Shown: in pieces, positions 33,165 through 41,790 of the stretch
Layout of the letters: every line of letters starts with the position of its first letter
How positions within the stretch are numbered: the stretch's first letter is position 1
NCBI GenBank assembly: GCA_044433415.1
Contig: JAWXTP010000013.1
Location: 1 to 41,790, forward strand
Direction of reading: 5' to 3'
Length of the DNA stretch: 41,790 bases
DNA from: JAWXTP01 sp044433415
GTDB lineage: Bacteria; Bacteroidota; Bacteroidia; Bacteroidales; Rikenellaceae
Translations under genes and position numbers: made by a program
The notes under the pieces: generated by a model
What the model saw: only the letters and a program-made list of their open reading frames with translations
Databases searched by the model: none
Told to the model about the DNA's origin: nothing

Positions 33165-35558
33165 ATGACAAGAATCAAACATATTTTTATTTCATTATTT
33201 ATCATACTCTTATCTACAAACACTTACTCTCAAAAAGTAGGTTTAGTACTAAGTGGAGGTGGTGCTAAAGGCCTTTACCACATTGGTATAATAAAAGCAC
33301 TTGAGGAGAATGGTATCCCTATAGATTATATTTCTGGAACATCTATGGGCTCTATTGTGGGCGGTATGTATGCTTCAGGTTACTCTGCTGAGGAAATGGC
33401 TGAAATATTCGAAAGTGGAATTGTTGACTATTGGATAAAAGGAAAAATTGAAGATAAATATAAATATTACTACAAACAAAATGAGCCTTTGCCTGCAATG
33501 TTAAGCCTAAACCTAGATTTAGCTAAACTTATCAAAGGTTCTGAAGAGTCTGAACAAATTTATAGCCAAGATTCTACGAAGAAGGTAGAAGTATTTAAGG
33601 AAAAACTAGTATCCTTAGCACATAAAGAAGATAGAGTAAATAGCAATACAAGAACTTATGCGATGTATTCATCTGTTCAATTAGATTTAGCTACTCTACA
33701 GTTTTTTGGACCTGCTAGTGCTTATGCAAAAAACAACTTTGATTCTTTATTTGTACCTTTTAGGTGTGTTTCGGTTGACATAATAAAAAAGGAAGAATAC
33801 TTATGGAAAAAAGGAAGCCTTTCAAAAGCTATTCGTTCATCTATGGCTATCCCTATAGTATTCAAACCTGTAATAGAAGATACTATGCTTATGTATGATG
33901 GAGGTTTGCGCAACAACTTCCCATGGAAGGAAATTAAAGAAGAATTTAATCCTGATATTATCATAGGTGCTATGTGCGTCAACGGAATAACAGACCTTTC
34001 TTCTGTAGTGTCGCAAATTGAGATGCTTGTAGTCAACGAAACCAACTATAACATGCCCGAAGAAGATGGTATTATGATAAAAAAGAATGTTGATGTGGGC
34101 ATGCTTGACTATGGAAAGGCTAAAGAGATTATCCAAATGGGGTATGTTGATGCTATCGGAATGATGCCTCAAATAAAAGAAAGAATCTCACGTCGGGTGT
34201 CTCCTGAAGAAGTAAAAATAAAACGCTTAGCATTCAAAGAATCACTACCTGCACTAGAGTTTGATAAGTTTAACATAGAAGGTTTAACAGATAAACAAGA
34301 AGAGTATATTAAAGGACAACTTAACAACTCTAGAAACAACAAAGGTGAAACTATTAGTTATGAAGAATTTAAGGCTGACTATTTAAATATTATAAATGAA
34401 GATGTATTTGATGGTGAAATACCAAAAGCTACATATAATGAGAGAAAAGGTCTATTTGATTTAAGTGTAGACATGTACTCTAAACCCTCATTTAAGGCTA
34501 TGGTAGGTCTAAATATCTCATCAACATCTGTAAATGAGGCTTTTCTTGGACTTCATTACCGAAGTATAGGACGAATTTCATCTACATATATGTTAGATAG
34601 TTATATTGGCTCTTTCTATTCTTCTGTAAAACTAGGATCTAGACATAATTTATATGGAGGTAAAACACCTTACTATATAGAACCTATGTTTGTATATAAT
34701 TTCTTTGATTATGCACGTGGTAACTCTCAAAGAATTTCATATAATCCTACAGATATTGAATATTCACGATTAAATGATGTGTATGGAAGTTTAACACTAG
34801 GAATGCCTATAACAAGAAACTCTAAACTTGAATTTAGGGTTTCTGGGGGTCGCGATGCCTATAAGTACACTTTAAGTAATACTGATTTCGATATAACTTC
34901 ACCTGACAAATCAAAAGTTAGATTTGCATCATTGAATATATCTTTAGAAAGAAACAATCTAAACTATTTAATGTACCCAACAAGTGGAATAAGAGAAAGA
35001 GTAGCAGCTTTTGGTAGCGCAAGTAGAGAATCATTTACCAGTGCAGCAGATAGTTTAGGTTTTACCACATCAGGAATATATAAAAACCTTTATGCTGGTG
35101 CTTCATACTCTAGAGAGAAATATTTTAATATTAATAAATATTTCAATCTAGGTTATCAATTTGATGCACTTTATTCATCATATTCTATAAATTCTAGTGA
35201 ATATATGGATAAAATGTTAGCTCCTGCTTATCAACCTACAAGTCACTCTAAAACACTTTTAATGCCAGAGTTTAGAAGCCGTAGATATGTTGCATTTGGG
35301 TTAATGCCAATAGTAAAACTAAATGAGGAGGTTTACATAAAGGTGGGCGGTTATAGTTTCTTCCCTGACTTTGGAGTTTTTGATCAGGTCGATGATAGAC
35401 TAAGGTTCATATTTGATAGTTCAATTGTTTATCAATCTCCTATAGGGGCAATTAGTGTAAGTTATTCTCGTTATGCTAATGTGCAGTCTGTAAGAAGTGA
35501 CTATTTTACTTTCAATATAGGAGTTTCGTTATTTAATAAAAAGGGGATAATTTTCTAA
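33165..35558 (+). CDS. Patatin-like phospholipase fused to an outer-membrane barrel
   Basis: A 797-residue protein with a signal peptide (FISLFIILLSTNTYS). The patatin domain has the oxyanion motif VLSGGGAKGLYHIG, the nucleophile Ser60 in SGTSMGS and the catalytic Asp245 in YDGGLRNNFPW. A short POTRA-like linker (about residues 360-420, FDKFNIEGLTDKQEEYIKGQL) follows, and then a barrel to a terminal Phe (GVSLFNKKGIIF). This layout resembles PlpD-type (type Vd) secreted lipases, in which the barrel carries the enzyme domain across or into the outer membrane. The substrate is presumably phospholipid. It stands alone, with a divergent promoter region upstream and the minimal repeat copy G just after its stop. 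Confidence 0.93.
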   Translation: MTRIKHIFISLFIILLSTNTYSQKVGLVLSGGGAKGLYHIGIIKALEENGIPIDYISGTSMGSIVGGMYASGYSAEEMAEIFESGIVDYWIKGKIEDKYKYYYKQNEPLPAMLSLNLDLAKLIKGSEESEQIYSQDSTKKVEVFKEKLVSLAHKEDRVNSNTRTYAMYSSVQLDLATLQFFGPASAYAKNNFDSLFVPFRCVSVDIIKKEEYLWKKGSLSKAIRSSMAIPIVFKPVIEDTMLMYDGGLRNNFPWKEIKEEFNPDIIIGAMCVNGITDLSSVVSQIEMLVVNETNYNMPEEDGIMIKKNVDVGMLDYGKAKEIIQMGYVDAIGMMPQIKERISRRVSPEEVKIKRLAFKESLPALEFDKFNIEGLTDKQEEYIKGQLNNSRNNKGETISYEEFKADYLNIINEDVFDGEIPKATYNERKGLFDLSVDMYSKPSFKAMVGLNISSTSVNEAFLGLHYRSIGRISSTYMLDSYIGSFYSSVKLGSRHNLYGGKTPYYIEPMFVYNFFDYARGNSQRISYNPTDIEYSRLNDVYGSLTLGMPITRNSKLEFRVSGGRDAYKYTLSNTDFDITSPDKSKVRFASLNISLERNNLNYLMYPTSGIRERVAAFGSASRESFTSAADSLGFTTSGIYKNLYAGASYSREKYFNINKYFNLGYQFDALYSSYSINSSEYMDKMLAPAYQPTSHSKTLLMPEFRSRRYVAFGLMPIVKLNEEVYIKVGGYSFFPDFGVFDQVDDRLRFIFDSSIVYQSPIGAISVSYSRYANVQSVRSDYFTFNIGVSLFNKKGIIF

Positions 35559-35583
35559 TGGGGAATTCTAGAAGTTTCCTAAC
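35559..35583. repeat. Palindromic repeat family, possible minimal copy G
   Basis: GGGGAATTC and GAAGTTTCC pair with only TA between them, beginning directly after the patatin stop. The halves match the outer ends of copies C and D (GGGGAGTTCTA and AGAAGTTTCCT), as if the centre had been deleted. The rest of the 283-bp gap to the PBP gene is AT-rich, with one promoter-like site. Confidence 0.45.
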
Positions 35584-35708
35584 GTTTAAAAGCTAAAATA
35601 ATAAATGTTTTTCGTGTATATTTCTGTTTTTAATAAGTAATTTGTACAGATTTAGACCTTTATCCTAAAATGCACACTTAAAATGATATAAATATCATTC
35701 TTTTAACG

Positions 35709-35716
35709 TATATTTG
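35709..35716 (+). promoter_or_regulatory. Possible -7 element for the PBP gene
   Basis: TATATTTG matches TAnnTTTG but has no TTTG at the right distance upstream. It would give a leader of about 120 nt. Confidence 0.4.
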
Positions 35717-35841
35717 GGGTCAGAATAAATATTTTTAGGAACTAAAATACAACATAAAGTAATATACTTCAGGGATTTAAATCTAAGTATATCAAATTTT
35801 TCTTAATCCGAAAGAAGATACAAATTATATTTTATTTAATT

Positions 35842-38190
35842 ATGATTAAAATTGAAGACAAAAAAAGTTTTTTATGGATTTTCTGGAGCATATTAATAGC
35901 TCCAATATTATCCTTTGCTATATTTATAACTATCATTGCTAGTGGAGGCTTTGGTGAACTTCCTACGTTTGAAGAACTAGAAAACCCTAAGAGTAATATT
36001 TCTACAGAGATAATTTCTGAAGAAGGTGAATTATTAGGTAGCTTCTTTGTTGAAAACCGCTCATTTGTAGATTATAAAGACTTATCTCCAAATCTTGTTG
36101 CTGCCTTAGTTTCTACCGAAGACTCTCGTTTCTACAATCACTCAGGTATAGACTACATAGGTCTGGTTCGTGTAGCCGTTAAAACTCTAATTTTAGGACA
36201 AGAACAGGGTGGTGGATCTACAATATCTCAACAATTAGCTAAAAACTTATATCCTCGTAACACGTCAAGATACGATTCAAAGATTAGCCGCTTGTTCAAC
36301 CTTGTTGTTTCAAAATTCAAAGAGTGGATTACTGCAACCATGCTTGAATACAATTACACAAAGGAAGAAATTATCGTAATGTACCTTAATATTGTTGAAT
36401 ATGGAAGTAACTCTTTTGGTATTAAAAGTGCATCACAAACTTTCTTTAATAAATTACCTTCAGAGCTAACAGTTGAAGAAGCAGCACTTCTTGTAGGTGT
36501 TGTTAACGCCCCAACACGTTATAGTCCTGTTCGTAATTACAACAACTCTATTACTAGACGTAATACAGTTATTACACGTATGTACGATAATGGATTCTTT
36601 TCTAAAGAACAATGTGATTCTTTAAAAGCGATTCCTATTAATCTTAATTATGCCCCAATTTCTCATAATAGGGGTAACGCAACATATTTTAGAACTATGT
36701 TAAGATTATTCTTAACAGCAAACGAACCTAAAAAATCACCTTATATAAGCGAATGGGATTACAAACAACTTGTAAAACAATGGGAATCAAACCCTCTTTA
36801 TGGATGGTGTAACAAAAATACAAAATCTGACGGTACTACATATAACATTTATCGTGATGGTCTTAAGATATATACTACTATCAACGCTAAAATGCAAGCC
36901 TATGCAGAAGAAGCAGTTATCGAAAACATGAGAGATGTTGTACAGCCACGCTTTACACGACAAGTAAAAGCTACAGGACGCGTATTCTCAAACATCAACA
37001 AAGAAGAGCAAGAAGCTATAATAAACCGCGCCATAAAACAAACAGAACGTTATAGAGTACTTAAAAACGATGGTCGTAGCGAAGATGAAATAATGAAAAA
37101 CTTCCGTACAAAAACGGATGTCAATCTTTTCTCTTATGACAATTTCATGGGTATAGATACAGTTATGACACCTTATGACTCTATTCTTTATAGCAAATCT
37201 TTCTTAAGATCTGGTCTTGTTTCTATAGAGCCTAATTCAGGTTATGTCAAGGCATACGTCGGCGGTGTTAGCCACAAGTACTTTATGTATGATATGGCAT
37301 CACAAGGTAAAAGACAAGCTGGTTCTACATTTAAACCATTTATCTATACCTTTGCAATAGACCAACTTGGTTTAAGTCCCTGTACTCCTGTCCCTAACTC
37401 ACCTGTAACGGTCGAAGGTTGGAGTCCTAAAGAAGCAGGTAATGTTGAGCAAATTGGCGAATTACATCCTTTATGGTGGGGTATGGCACTTAGCCGTAAC
37501 AACTACTCTGCATGGATAATGAAACAAGCTAATCAACCTTCTGCGGTAGCCGATTTTGCATATCGCTTAGGTGTAAAAAGTTATATAGACCCTGTCCCTC
37601 CTTTATGTATAGGCACAGCTGACGTTACATTAATGGAAATGGTAGCAGCCTACACTAACTTTGTTAATATGGGTGTTCATATAGAACCTATCTTTGTTAC
37701 AAGAATTGAAGATAAGCACGGAAATATCCTTGCTAGTTTTGCCCCACAAAGTTATGATGTTATATCTCGTCAAAGTGCATTTGACATGCTTGGCTTACTT
37801 CAAAATGTAGTTGATAGAGGTACAGCAGGGAAATTACGCTACCAGTATAAATTTACTGGTGAAATGGGTGGTAAGACTGGTACTACAAACAACAACTCTG
37901 ACGCTTGGTTTATAGGTGTTACACCTAAGTTAGTAACTGGCACATGGGTTGGTGGTGAAGACCGAAGTATCAACCTTTCGAGCGGTGGTGAAGGTGGTGT
38001 ATTAGCACTTCCATCATTCGCTAGATTTATGCAAAAGGTATATAACGACAAAACTTTAGGCGTTGATGAAGGTGACAAGTTTGTGAAACCTGTTGGGGTA
38101 ACACGCTTTAGCTGTAACACAGAAGACATGGAGCTAGAAGACGATACTGTTGACCGTACTAAAAACGACGAAGACGAATTTTTCAAATAA
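35842..38190 (+). CDS. Class A penicillin-binding protein (PBP1A-type)
   Basis: A 782-residue bifunctional peptidoglycan synthase with one N-terminal membrane anchor (WSILIAPILSFAIFITIIASGG). The glycosyltransferase (GT51) domain has STEDSRFYNHSGID, with Glu93 as the catalytic base, and GGGSTISQQLAKNLYPR. The transpeptidase domain has SxxK at Ser495-Lys498 (AGSTFKPF), the SRNNYSAW motif and KTGTTNNNSDAWF. It polymerises and crosslinks cell-wall glycan on the outer face of the inner membrane. The tail is very acidic (ELEDDTVDRTKNDEDEFFK). All key motifs are intact and the length is normal. Confidence 0.95.
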   Translation: MIKIEDKKSFLWIFWSILIAPILSFAIFITIIASGGFGELPTFEELENPKSNISTEIISEEGELLGSFFVENRSFVDYKDLSPNLVAALVSTEDSRFYNHSGIDYIGLVRVAVKTLILGQEQGGGSTISQQLAKNLYPRNTSRYDSKISRLFNLVVSKFKEWITATMLEYNYTKEEIIVMYLNIVEYGSNSFGIKSASQTFFNKLPSELTVEEAALLVGVVNAPTRYSPVRNYNNSITRRNTVITRMYDNGFFSKEQCDSLKAIPINLNYAPISHNRGNATYFRTMLRLFLTANEPKKSPYISEWDYKQLVKQWESNPLYGWCNKNTKSDGTTYNIYRDGLKIYTTINAKMQAYAEEAVIENMRDVVQPRFTRQVKATGRVFSNINKEEQEAIINRAIKQTERYRVLKNDGRSEDEIMKNFRTKTDVNLFSYDNFMGIDTVMTPYDSILYSKSFLRSGLVSIEPNSGYVKAYVGGVSHKYFMYDMASQGKRQAGSTFKPFIYTFAIDQLGLSPCTPVPNSPVTVEGWSPKEAGNVEQIGELHPLWWGMALSRNNYSAWIMKQANQPSAVADFAYRLGVKSYIDPVPPLCIGTADVTLMEMVAAYTNFVNMGVHIEPIFVTRIEDKHGNILASFAPQSYDVISRQSAFDMLGLLQNVVDRGTAGKLRYQYKFTGEMGGKTGTTNNNSDAWFIGVTPKLVTGTWVGGEDRSINLSSGGEGGVLALPSFARFMQKVYNDKTLGVDEGDKFVKPVGVTRFSCNTEDMELEDDTVDRTKNDEDEFFK

Positions 38191-38231
38191 GATTGCTAAA
38201 ACATAAAACAACTTACATCAAAATAAAAGAG

Positions 38232-38263
38232 AGTTCATAAATTTATGTATTGATTTATGAACT
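38232..38263. repeat. Hairpin between the PBP gene and asd
   Basis: A perfect 10-bp stem (AGTTCATAAA / TTTATGAACT) with a 12-nt loop lies 42 bp after the PBP stop. No T-run follows, so it may be a weak terminator or a processing/stability element ahead of asd. Confidence 0.6.
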
Positions 38264-38305
38264 ATAAAGATTTAATAATTTTAAACAATTAAATAATTTC
38301 AAGAA

Positions 38306-39307
38306 ATGAATATCGCAATTGTAGGCGCTAGTGGCGCTGTAGGACAAGAATTTTTAAGAGTTCTAGCAGAACAAAACTTCCCTATTACAAACCTTACACT
38401 TTTTGGTTCTCCTAGAAGTGCAGGTAGTGTATACAACTTTAAAGGAACTGATTACACAGTTAAACTTTTAGCTAAAAACGACGATTTTAAAGGTATAGAT
38501 ATAGCTTTTGTATCTGCTGGAGGTTCAACAAGTGTAGAATTTGCAGATACTATTACTAAGCACGGAACAATAATGATAGACAACTCTAGTGCATTTAGAA
38601 TGGACACTGATGTTCCTTTGGTAGTTCCAGAAGTCAACCCAGAAGATGCTTTTAATGCTCCTCGTCGCATTATCGCAAACCCTAACTGTACAACAATACA
38701 GATGGTTGTTGCTTTAAATGCTATAGAAAAACTTTCTCACATCAAGAGAGTACACGTAAGTACTTACCAAGCAGCTAGTGGCGCTGGTGCAACTGCTATG
38801 GATGAACTTAACAACCAATACGTAGAAATCGTTAATGGTCAAGAACCTACAGTAGAGAAATTCGCTCACCAATTAGCATTTAACCTTATCCCTCATGTAG
38901 ATGCTTTCACAGAAAACGGTTACACTAAAGAGGAAATGAAAATGTACCATGAAACACGTAAAATCATGCACTCAGATATAGAAGTAAGTGCTACTTGTGT
39001 TCGTGTTCCTGTGTTAAGAGCTCACTCTGAATCTGTATGGGTTGAAACAGAAGCTCCTATTGCTCTTGCTGATGCTATTGAGTCGTTCTCAACATCTGAG
39101 GGTATTGTTCTTCAAGACGAACCAGAAAACAAAGTATATCCTATGCCATTACACATCGCTACAAAAGATCCTGTATATGTAGGTCGTATTAGAAAAGATA
39201 TCTCTAATCCTAATGGACTTACTTTCTGGTGTGTTAGCGACCAAATCAAAAAAGGCGCTGCTCTTAACGCTGTACAAATTGCACAAGTGTTAATCGCTAA
39301 GAAATAA
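38306..39307 (+). CDS. asd: Aspartate-semialdehyde dehydrogenase
   Basis: A 333-residue cytoplasmic enzyme reducing aspartyl phosphate to aspartate semialdehyde, the branch point to lysine/diaminopimelate, threonine and methionine. The Rossmann start IAIVGASGAVGQEFLRVL is present, the catalytic Cys128 lies in NPNCTT, and ASGAGATAMDEL and RVPVLRAHSESVWVE complete the active site. Length is normal. It and dapF, some 16 kb away, both serve diaminopimelate synthesis, but they are not in one operon. A strong terminator follows. Confidence 0.96.
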   Translation: MNIAIVGASGAVGQEFLRVLAEQNFPITNLTLFGSPRSAGSVYNFKGTDYTVKLLAKNDDFKGIDIAFVSAGGSTSVEFADTITKHGTIMIDNSSAFRMDTDVPLVVPEVNPEDAFNAPRRIIANPNCTTIQMVVALNAIEKLSHIKRVHVSTYQAASGAGATAMDELNNQYVEIVNGQEPTVEKFAHQLAFNLIPHVDAFTENGYTKEEMKMYHETRKIMHSDIEVSATCVRVPVLRAHSESVWVETEAPIALADAIESFSTSEGIVLQDEPENKVYPMPLHIATKDPVYVGRIRKDISNPNGLTFWCVSDQIKKGAALNAVQIAQVLIAKK

Positions 39308-39325
39308 TAATATTACCATCTAACT

Positions 39326-39362
39326 AAAACACCGCGTTACAAGGCTTGTAGCGCGGTGTTTT
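39326..39362 (+). terminator. Terminator after asd
   Basis: AAAACACCGCG pairs perfectly with CGCGGTGTTTT. An inner TACAA / TTGTA stem extends it. It is located 19 bp after the stop. Confidence 0.88.
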
Positions 39363-39392
39363 GTGTTTAAACGAATGGTGAATGATGAATTA

Positions 39393-39408
39393 GGCGACAA
39401 GCGTGGAA
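39393..39408 (-). repeat. 16-bp dispersed motif, copy 2
   Basis: This is the inverse complement of TTCCACGCTTGTCGCC at 9608-9623. It is preceded by TGGTGAATGATGAA, which resembles TGGTGATGAATGA before copy 1, and followed by AGATTGCT and a terminator. Confidence 0.6.
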
Positions 39409-39429
39409 AGATTGCTTGGCGCAATTACC

Positions 39430-39464
39430 AAAAAAGAGAGCAACCTTTTAGGTCACTCTCTTTT
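39430..39464 (-). terminator. Terminator after the 39483 gene
   Basis: AAAAGAGAGCAACC pairs with GGTCACTCTCTTTT. On the minus strand the T-run follows the stem, 19 bp after the stop at 39483. It is nearly the same stem as 27162-27199. Confidence 0.85.
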
Positions 39465-39482
39465 GTGTTTTCCATATATAAA

Positions 39483-40457
39483 TTATTCAAGACTCATAGT
39501 CTCTAAACTAGCCATTGTCTTATTTATAGTATTAGCAGTAACCTCATTAAGTACCTCGCCTAATTCATCCACATTTTTAAAAGTTGTTTTACTTGACTTA
39601 CTACTATAACTACCTAAATATTCTAGGTTGAACAGCTTATTATCACTAACAAATTTTGCCTTACGACTATTAGCTTCTTTTTTAGGTGTATTAGCATCTA
39701 CCCAATATTCTTGATAAAACTCATTACGGCATTCATCACTCCAATCAAGTCTAAATAAAAACGTTTTCATTTTCATTCTGTAACCTTCAATATTTGATGT
39801 GGCAAGAGCTCCCATCGTAGCTGCAAATGTACCTATCGAGGCATTATTAGCAGCTTTTAAATCATGATTTCTCAGACGAGCATGAGCATAAGCATCAAAA
39901 CTTGCAGCTAATACAGCTAAAACTGCTGTACTTGTCATACCTGCCTTTTCTTTATCAAAATAATCCATATCACACACCACAACAAAGGTGTTTTTAATCA
40001 ATCCTGTGCTCTTAAATAACAATGACGATATTTCATCCTCAGCACTAACATTATCCACGTAATCGGCATTATAATCACTTCTCGTACGTACAAGATTCAT
40101 ATCCATAAATCCAGTGTTAACATTGCGATTAAACCATTTAGCTACCATCTCCTTAGCAACTTCAGTATCTTTCATTAAATACTCAACATACTTCTTTTTA
40201 GCCTTTTTAGAGACGCTTATAACTTTTATATGACTATTATGCTCATGATAGAATGGAGGTAGCTTAATCTTATCAAATTGCGCTTCCATTTCCTCGGCAT
40301 ACTCCTTTCCTTCATGTGTCAACATAATAACACAAAGAGAACTTTGATTATACTTTCCATATTTGTCCATAGAGACATAATCAATATTTTGAGAATACGA
40401 CAAATTGATACTCAAAATAGATAATACTAGTAATAAAACAGACTTCTTCATATTCAT
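39483..40457 (-). CDS. Exported protein of unknown function
   Basis: A protein of 324 residues from the ATG at 40457 (MNMKKSVLLLVLSILSINLSYSQ). This start is chosen because it places a typical signal peptide at the N-terminus; the frame is open about 17 codons further upstream, but that part would precede the signal. After the signal the protein is soluble-looking, with no lipobox and no further membrane segment except a small Ala-rich stretch (AVLAVLAASFDAYAHARL). A KKAKKKYVEYL segment and a repeated pattern of short helices are visible. I do not recognise the family. It is transcribed alone, opposite to asd, with its own terminator. Location is probably periplasmic. Confidence 0.78.
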   Translation of the reverse strand: MNMKKSVLLLVLSILSINLSYSQNIDYVSMDKYGKYNQSSLCVIMLTHEGKEYAEEMEAQFDKIKLPPFYHEHNSHIKVISVSKKAKKKYVEYLMKDTEVAKEMVAKWFNRNVNTGFMDMNLVRTRSDYNADYVDNVSAEDEISSLLFKSTGLIKNTFVVVCDMDYFDKEKAGMTSTAVLAVLAASFDAYAHARLRNHDLKAANNASIGTFAATMGALATSNIEGYRMKMKTFLFRLDWSDECRNEFYQEYWVDANTPKKEANSRKAKFVSDNKLFNLEYLGSYSSKSSKTTFKNVDELGEVLNEVTANTINKTMASLETMSLE

Positions 40458-40598
40458 AATTTTAAAGGTGAGACCTAGACTTATATAAATATAACTAAAA
40501 AAAAACATGTAATTATTGTTATAATTGTAATATTTTTTAATAATTGAGAATTAGAAGTAAGGAATTACTACATTAATTACTATCAGTATTAACCCAAA

Positions 40599-40630
40599 AA
40601 AGGCAGCTTAGTTTGACCTAAACTGCCTTT
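40599..40630 (-). terminator. Terminator after rpsA
   Basis: AAAGGCAG with TTAG pairs with CTAA and CTGCCTTT, with one mismatch inside. The minus strand reads into TTTTTTGGG. It lies 54 bp after the rpsA stop. Confidence 0.8.
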
Positions 40631-40640
40631 AATATTTAGA

Positions 40641-40664
40641 AGAACTCTACCTCAATAGAGTTCT
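40641..40664. repeat. Hairpin between rpsA stop and its terminator
   Basis: A perfect 8-bp stem (AGAACTCT / AGAGTTCT) with an 8-nt loop lies 20 bp after the rpsA stop. It may be a first, weaker terminator or a 3' stabilising structure. Confidence 0.6.
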
Positions 40665-40683
40665 CTATAATTTAAATAGTTGC

Positions 40684-41790
40684 CTATTTACCTTCTAGTT
40701 GAGCTTTTAATTCAGCAAGACCAGAGATATCACCTAGAGTTGTTTTTTCCATTGAAGAGTTCAATTTTTTAACAGCATCTTTAGTGTTGTCACCATCGTT
40801 GTTAGATTTGTTAGCTTTTGGCTCAGTTGCTTCTGGAGCTTCTTTAGCAGCAGCTTCTAAACGAGTTGTAAGAGTGATACGTTTTGTAGCTTTTACAAAT
40901 TCGATAACTTTAAAATCTAAAACATCACCAACTTTAAGTTCACCAGTTTCTTTAGCTAGTTGACGAACAGGAACGAAACCTTCAACAGATTGATCTAAAG
41001 TTACGATAACACCTTTATCAGAGATTTCAGCAACAGTACCTTTTTGGATAGAATCTACAGTGAAGATAGTTTCAAATACATCCCATGGATTTTCTTCTAG
41101 TTGTTTGTGACCTAGGCTTAAACGACGGTTATCTTTGTCGATTTCTAGAACTACAACTTCGATTAAATCACCTTTAGCAGTAAATTCTGATGGGTGTTTG
41201 ATTTTTTTAGTCCAGCTAAGGTCAGAAATGTGAATAAGACCATCAACGCCTTCTTCGATTTCTACAAATACACCAAAGTTAGTGAAGTTACGAACTTTAG
41301 CAGTGTGTTTGCTACCTACGCTATATTTAGCTTCTACTTCAGCCCAAGGATCGTTAGTAAGTTGTTTGATACCTAAAGACATTTTTCTTTCGTCGCGATC
41401 TAATGTTAAGATAACAGCGTTAACCTCGTCACCAACTTTCATAAACTCTTGTGCAGAGCGTAAGTGTTGACTCCAAGACATTTCGCTAACGTGAATAAGA
41501 CCTTCAACACCAGGAGCGATTTCGATAAATGCACCATAGTCAGCCATAACAACTACTTTACCTTTAACAGTATCACCAACTTTAAGCTCGTTGTTTAGAG
41601 CATCCCATGGGTGAGAAGTAAGTTGTTTAAGACCTAAAGCGATACGTTTTTTAGCATCGTCAAAGTCTAAGATAACAACGTTAAGTTTTTGATCTAATTG
41701 AACAATCTCTTCTGGGTGGTTAACACGTCCCCAAGATAGGTCAGTGATGTGGATAAGACCATCTACGCCACCAAGGTCGATGAATACACC
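40684..41790 (-). CDS. rpsA: 30S ribosomal protein S1 (5' end cut by window edge)
   Basis: The minus-strand frame is open from the window edge (first full codons GVFIDLGGVDGLIHITDLSW) to a TAG at 40684, 368 residues. It contains one partial and three full S1 RNA-binding repeats: DYGAFIEIAPGVEGLIHVSEMSW, NFGVFVEIEEGVDGLIHISDLSW and SDKGVIVTLDQSVEGFVPVRQL. A polar tail follows (EAPEATEPKANKSNNDGDN) and then a short helix ending GLAELKAQLEGK. S1 helps mRNA binding on the ribosome, which matters in Bacteroidetes, where leaders lack Shine-Dalgarno sites. About 200-230 N-terminal residues lie outside the window. The two terminator-like structures downstream fit a strongly expressed gene. Confidence 0.96.
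   Translation of the reverse strand, partial: GVFIDLGGVDGLIHITDLSWGRVNHPEEIVQLDQKLNVVILDFDDAKKRIALGLKQLTSHPWDALNNELKVGDTVKGKVVVMADYGAFIEIAPGVEGLIHVSEMSWSQHLRSAQEFMKVGDEVNAVILTLDRDERKMSLGIKQLTNDPWAEVEAKYSVGSKHTAKVRNFTNFGVFVEIEEGVDGLIHISDLSWTKKIKHPSEFTAKGDLIEVVVLEIDKDNRRLSLGHKQLEENPWDVFETIFTVDSIQKGTVAEISDKGVIVTLDQSVEGFVPVRQLAKETGELKVGDVLDFKVIEFVKATKRITLTTRLEAAAKEAPEATEPKANKSNNDGDNTKDAVKKLNSSMEKTTLGDISGLAELKAQLEGK

Noticed and set aside
1..41790. CRISPR arrays, tRNA or rRNA genes, prophage or toxin-antitoxin modules
   Set aside because: Gaps were read for regular direct repeats, cloverleaf patterns and small paired genes; none was convincing.

Overview
The window looks like a chromosome segment from an AT-rich member of the Bacteroidales; genus and species cannot be fixed from sequence alone. 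The support is the gene content (LysO encoded as two coupled half-genes, an OMP-fused patatin, an oxidative half-TCA cluster, GH92/GH2/sulfatase glycan enzymes), AT-rich leaders without clear Shine-Dalgarno sites, and many Bacteroidetes-type promoters (TTTG, 19-21 bp, TAnnTTTG). No phage, CRISPR array, tRNA or rRNA was seen; the only intact mobile element is one IS1634-like insertion sequence.

Layout. 1-2250: 3'-truncated ppdK (minus) with a well-formed promoter. 2518-4495: the IS, inserted upstream of that promoter. 4681-9524 (plus): a helical-repeat protein of unknown function, an Omp85-type barrel protein and a Ser-type sulfatase. 9638-12530 (minus): a GH2-family protein followed by a split lysine exporter. 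12740-18522 (minus): acn, icd, gltA and rnhA, which look like one transcription unit converting oxaloacetate plus acetyl-CoA to 2-oxoglutarate, driven from a promoter upstream of acn. 18687-21899 (minus): an MBL-fold hydrolase, a frameshifted alpha/beta hydrolase, a very acidic small protein and dapF. 21964-27144 (plus): nitroreductase, a two-gene ChrA-type transporter, a lipid kinase and a GH92 alpha-mannosidase lipoprotein. 27479-27494: a perfect parS-like palindrome. 27510-32892 (minus): mnmG, ybeY (frameshifted), an EnvC-like protein, pheS and a cyclophilin-type lipoprotein. 33165-39307 (plus): patatin/OMP, a class A PBP and asd. 39483-41790 (minus): an exported protein of unknown function and the 3' part of rpsA.

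The most unusual signal is a family of imperfect palindromes in intergenic gaps (2306, 6258, 12559, 14654, 16101, with weaker copies near 32898 and 35559). Two large copies (about 170 bp) occupy both gaps of the acn-icd-gltA cluster. Each can fold over almost its whole length, and the two copies differ in the stem while each keeps its own pairing. Smaller copies (about 65 bp) keep only the outer arms. Most lie 18-100 nt upstream of a start codon, in the same orientation relative to that gene. One copy supplies the last codons and stop of icd. I do not recognise this family.

Other points: the parS-like site beside mnmG suggests, but does not prove, a location in the origin half of the chromosome. 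The GH2 protein lacks its expected acid/base Asn-Glu pair. IDH lacks the NADP-binding residues known from the E. coli enzyme. Two genes carry single frameshifts that need read-level confirmation.
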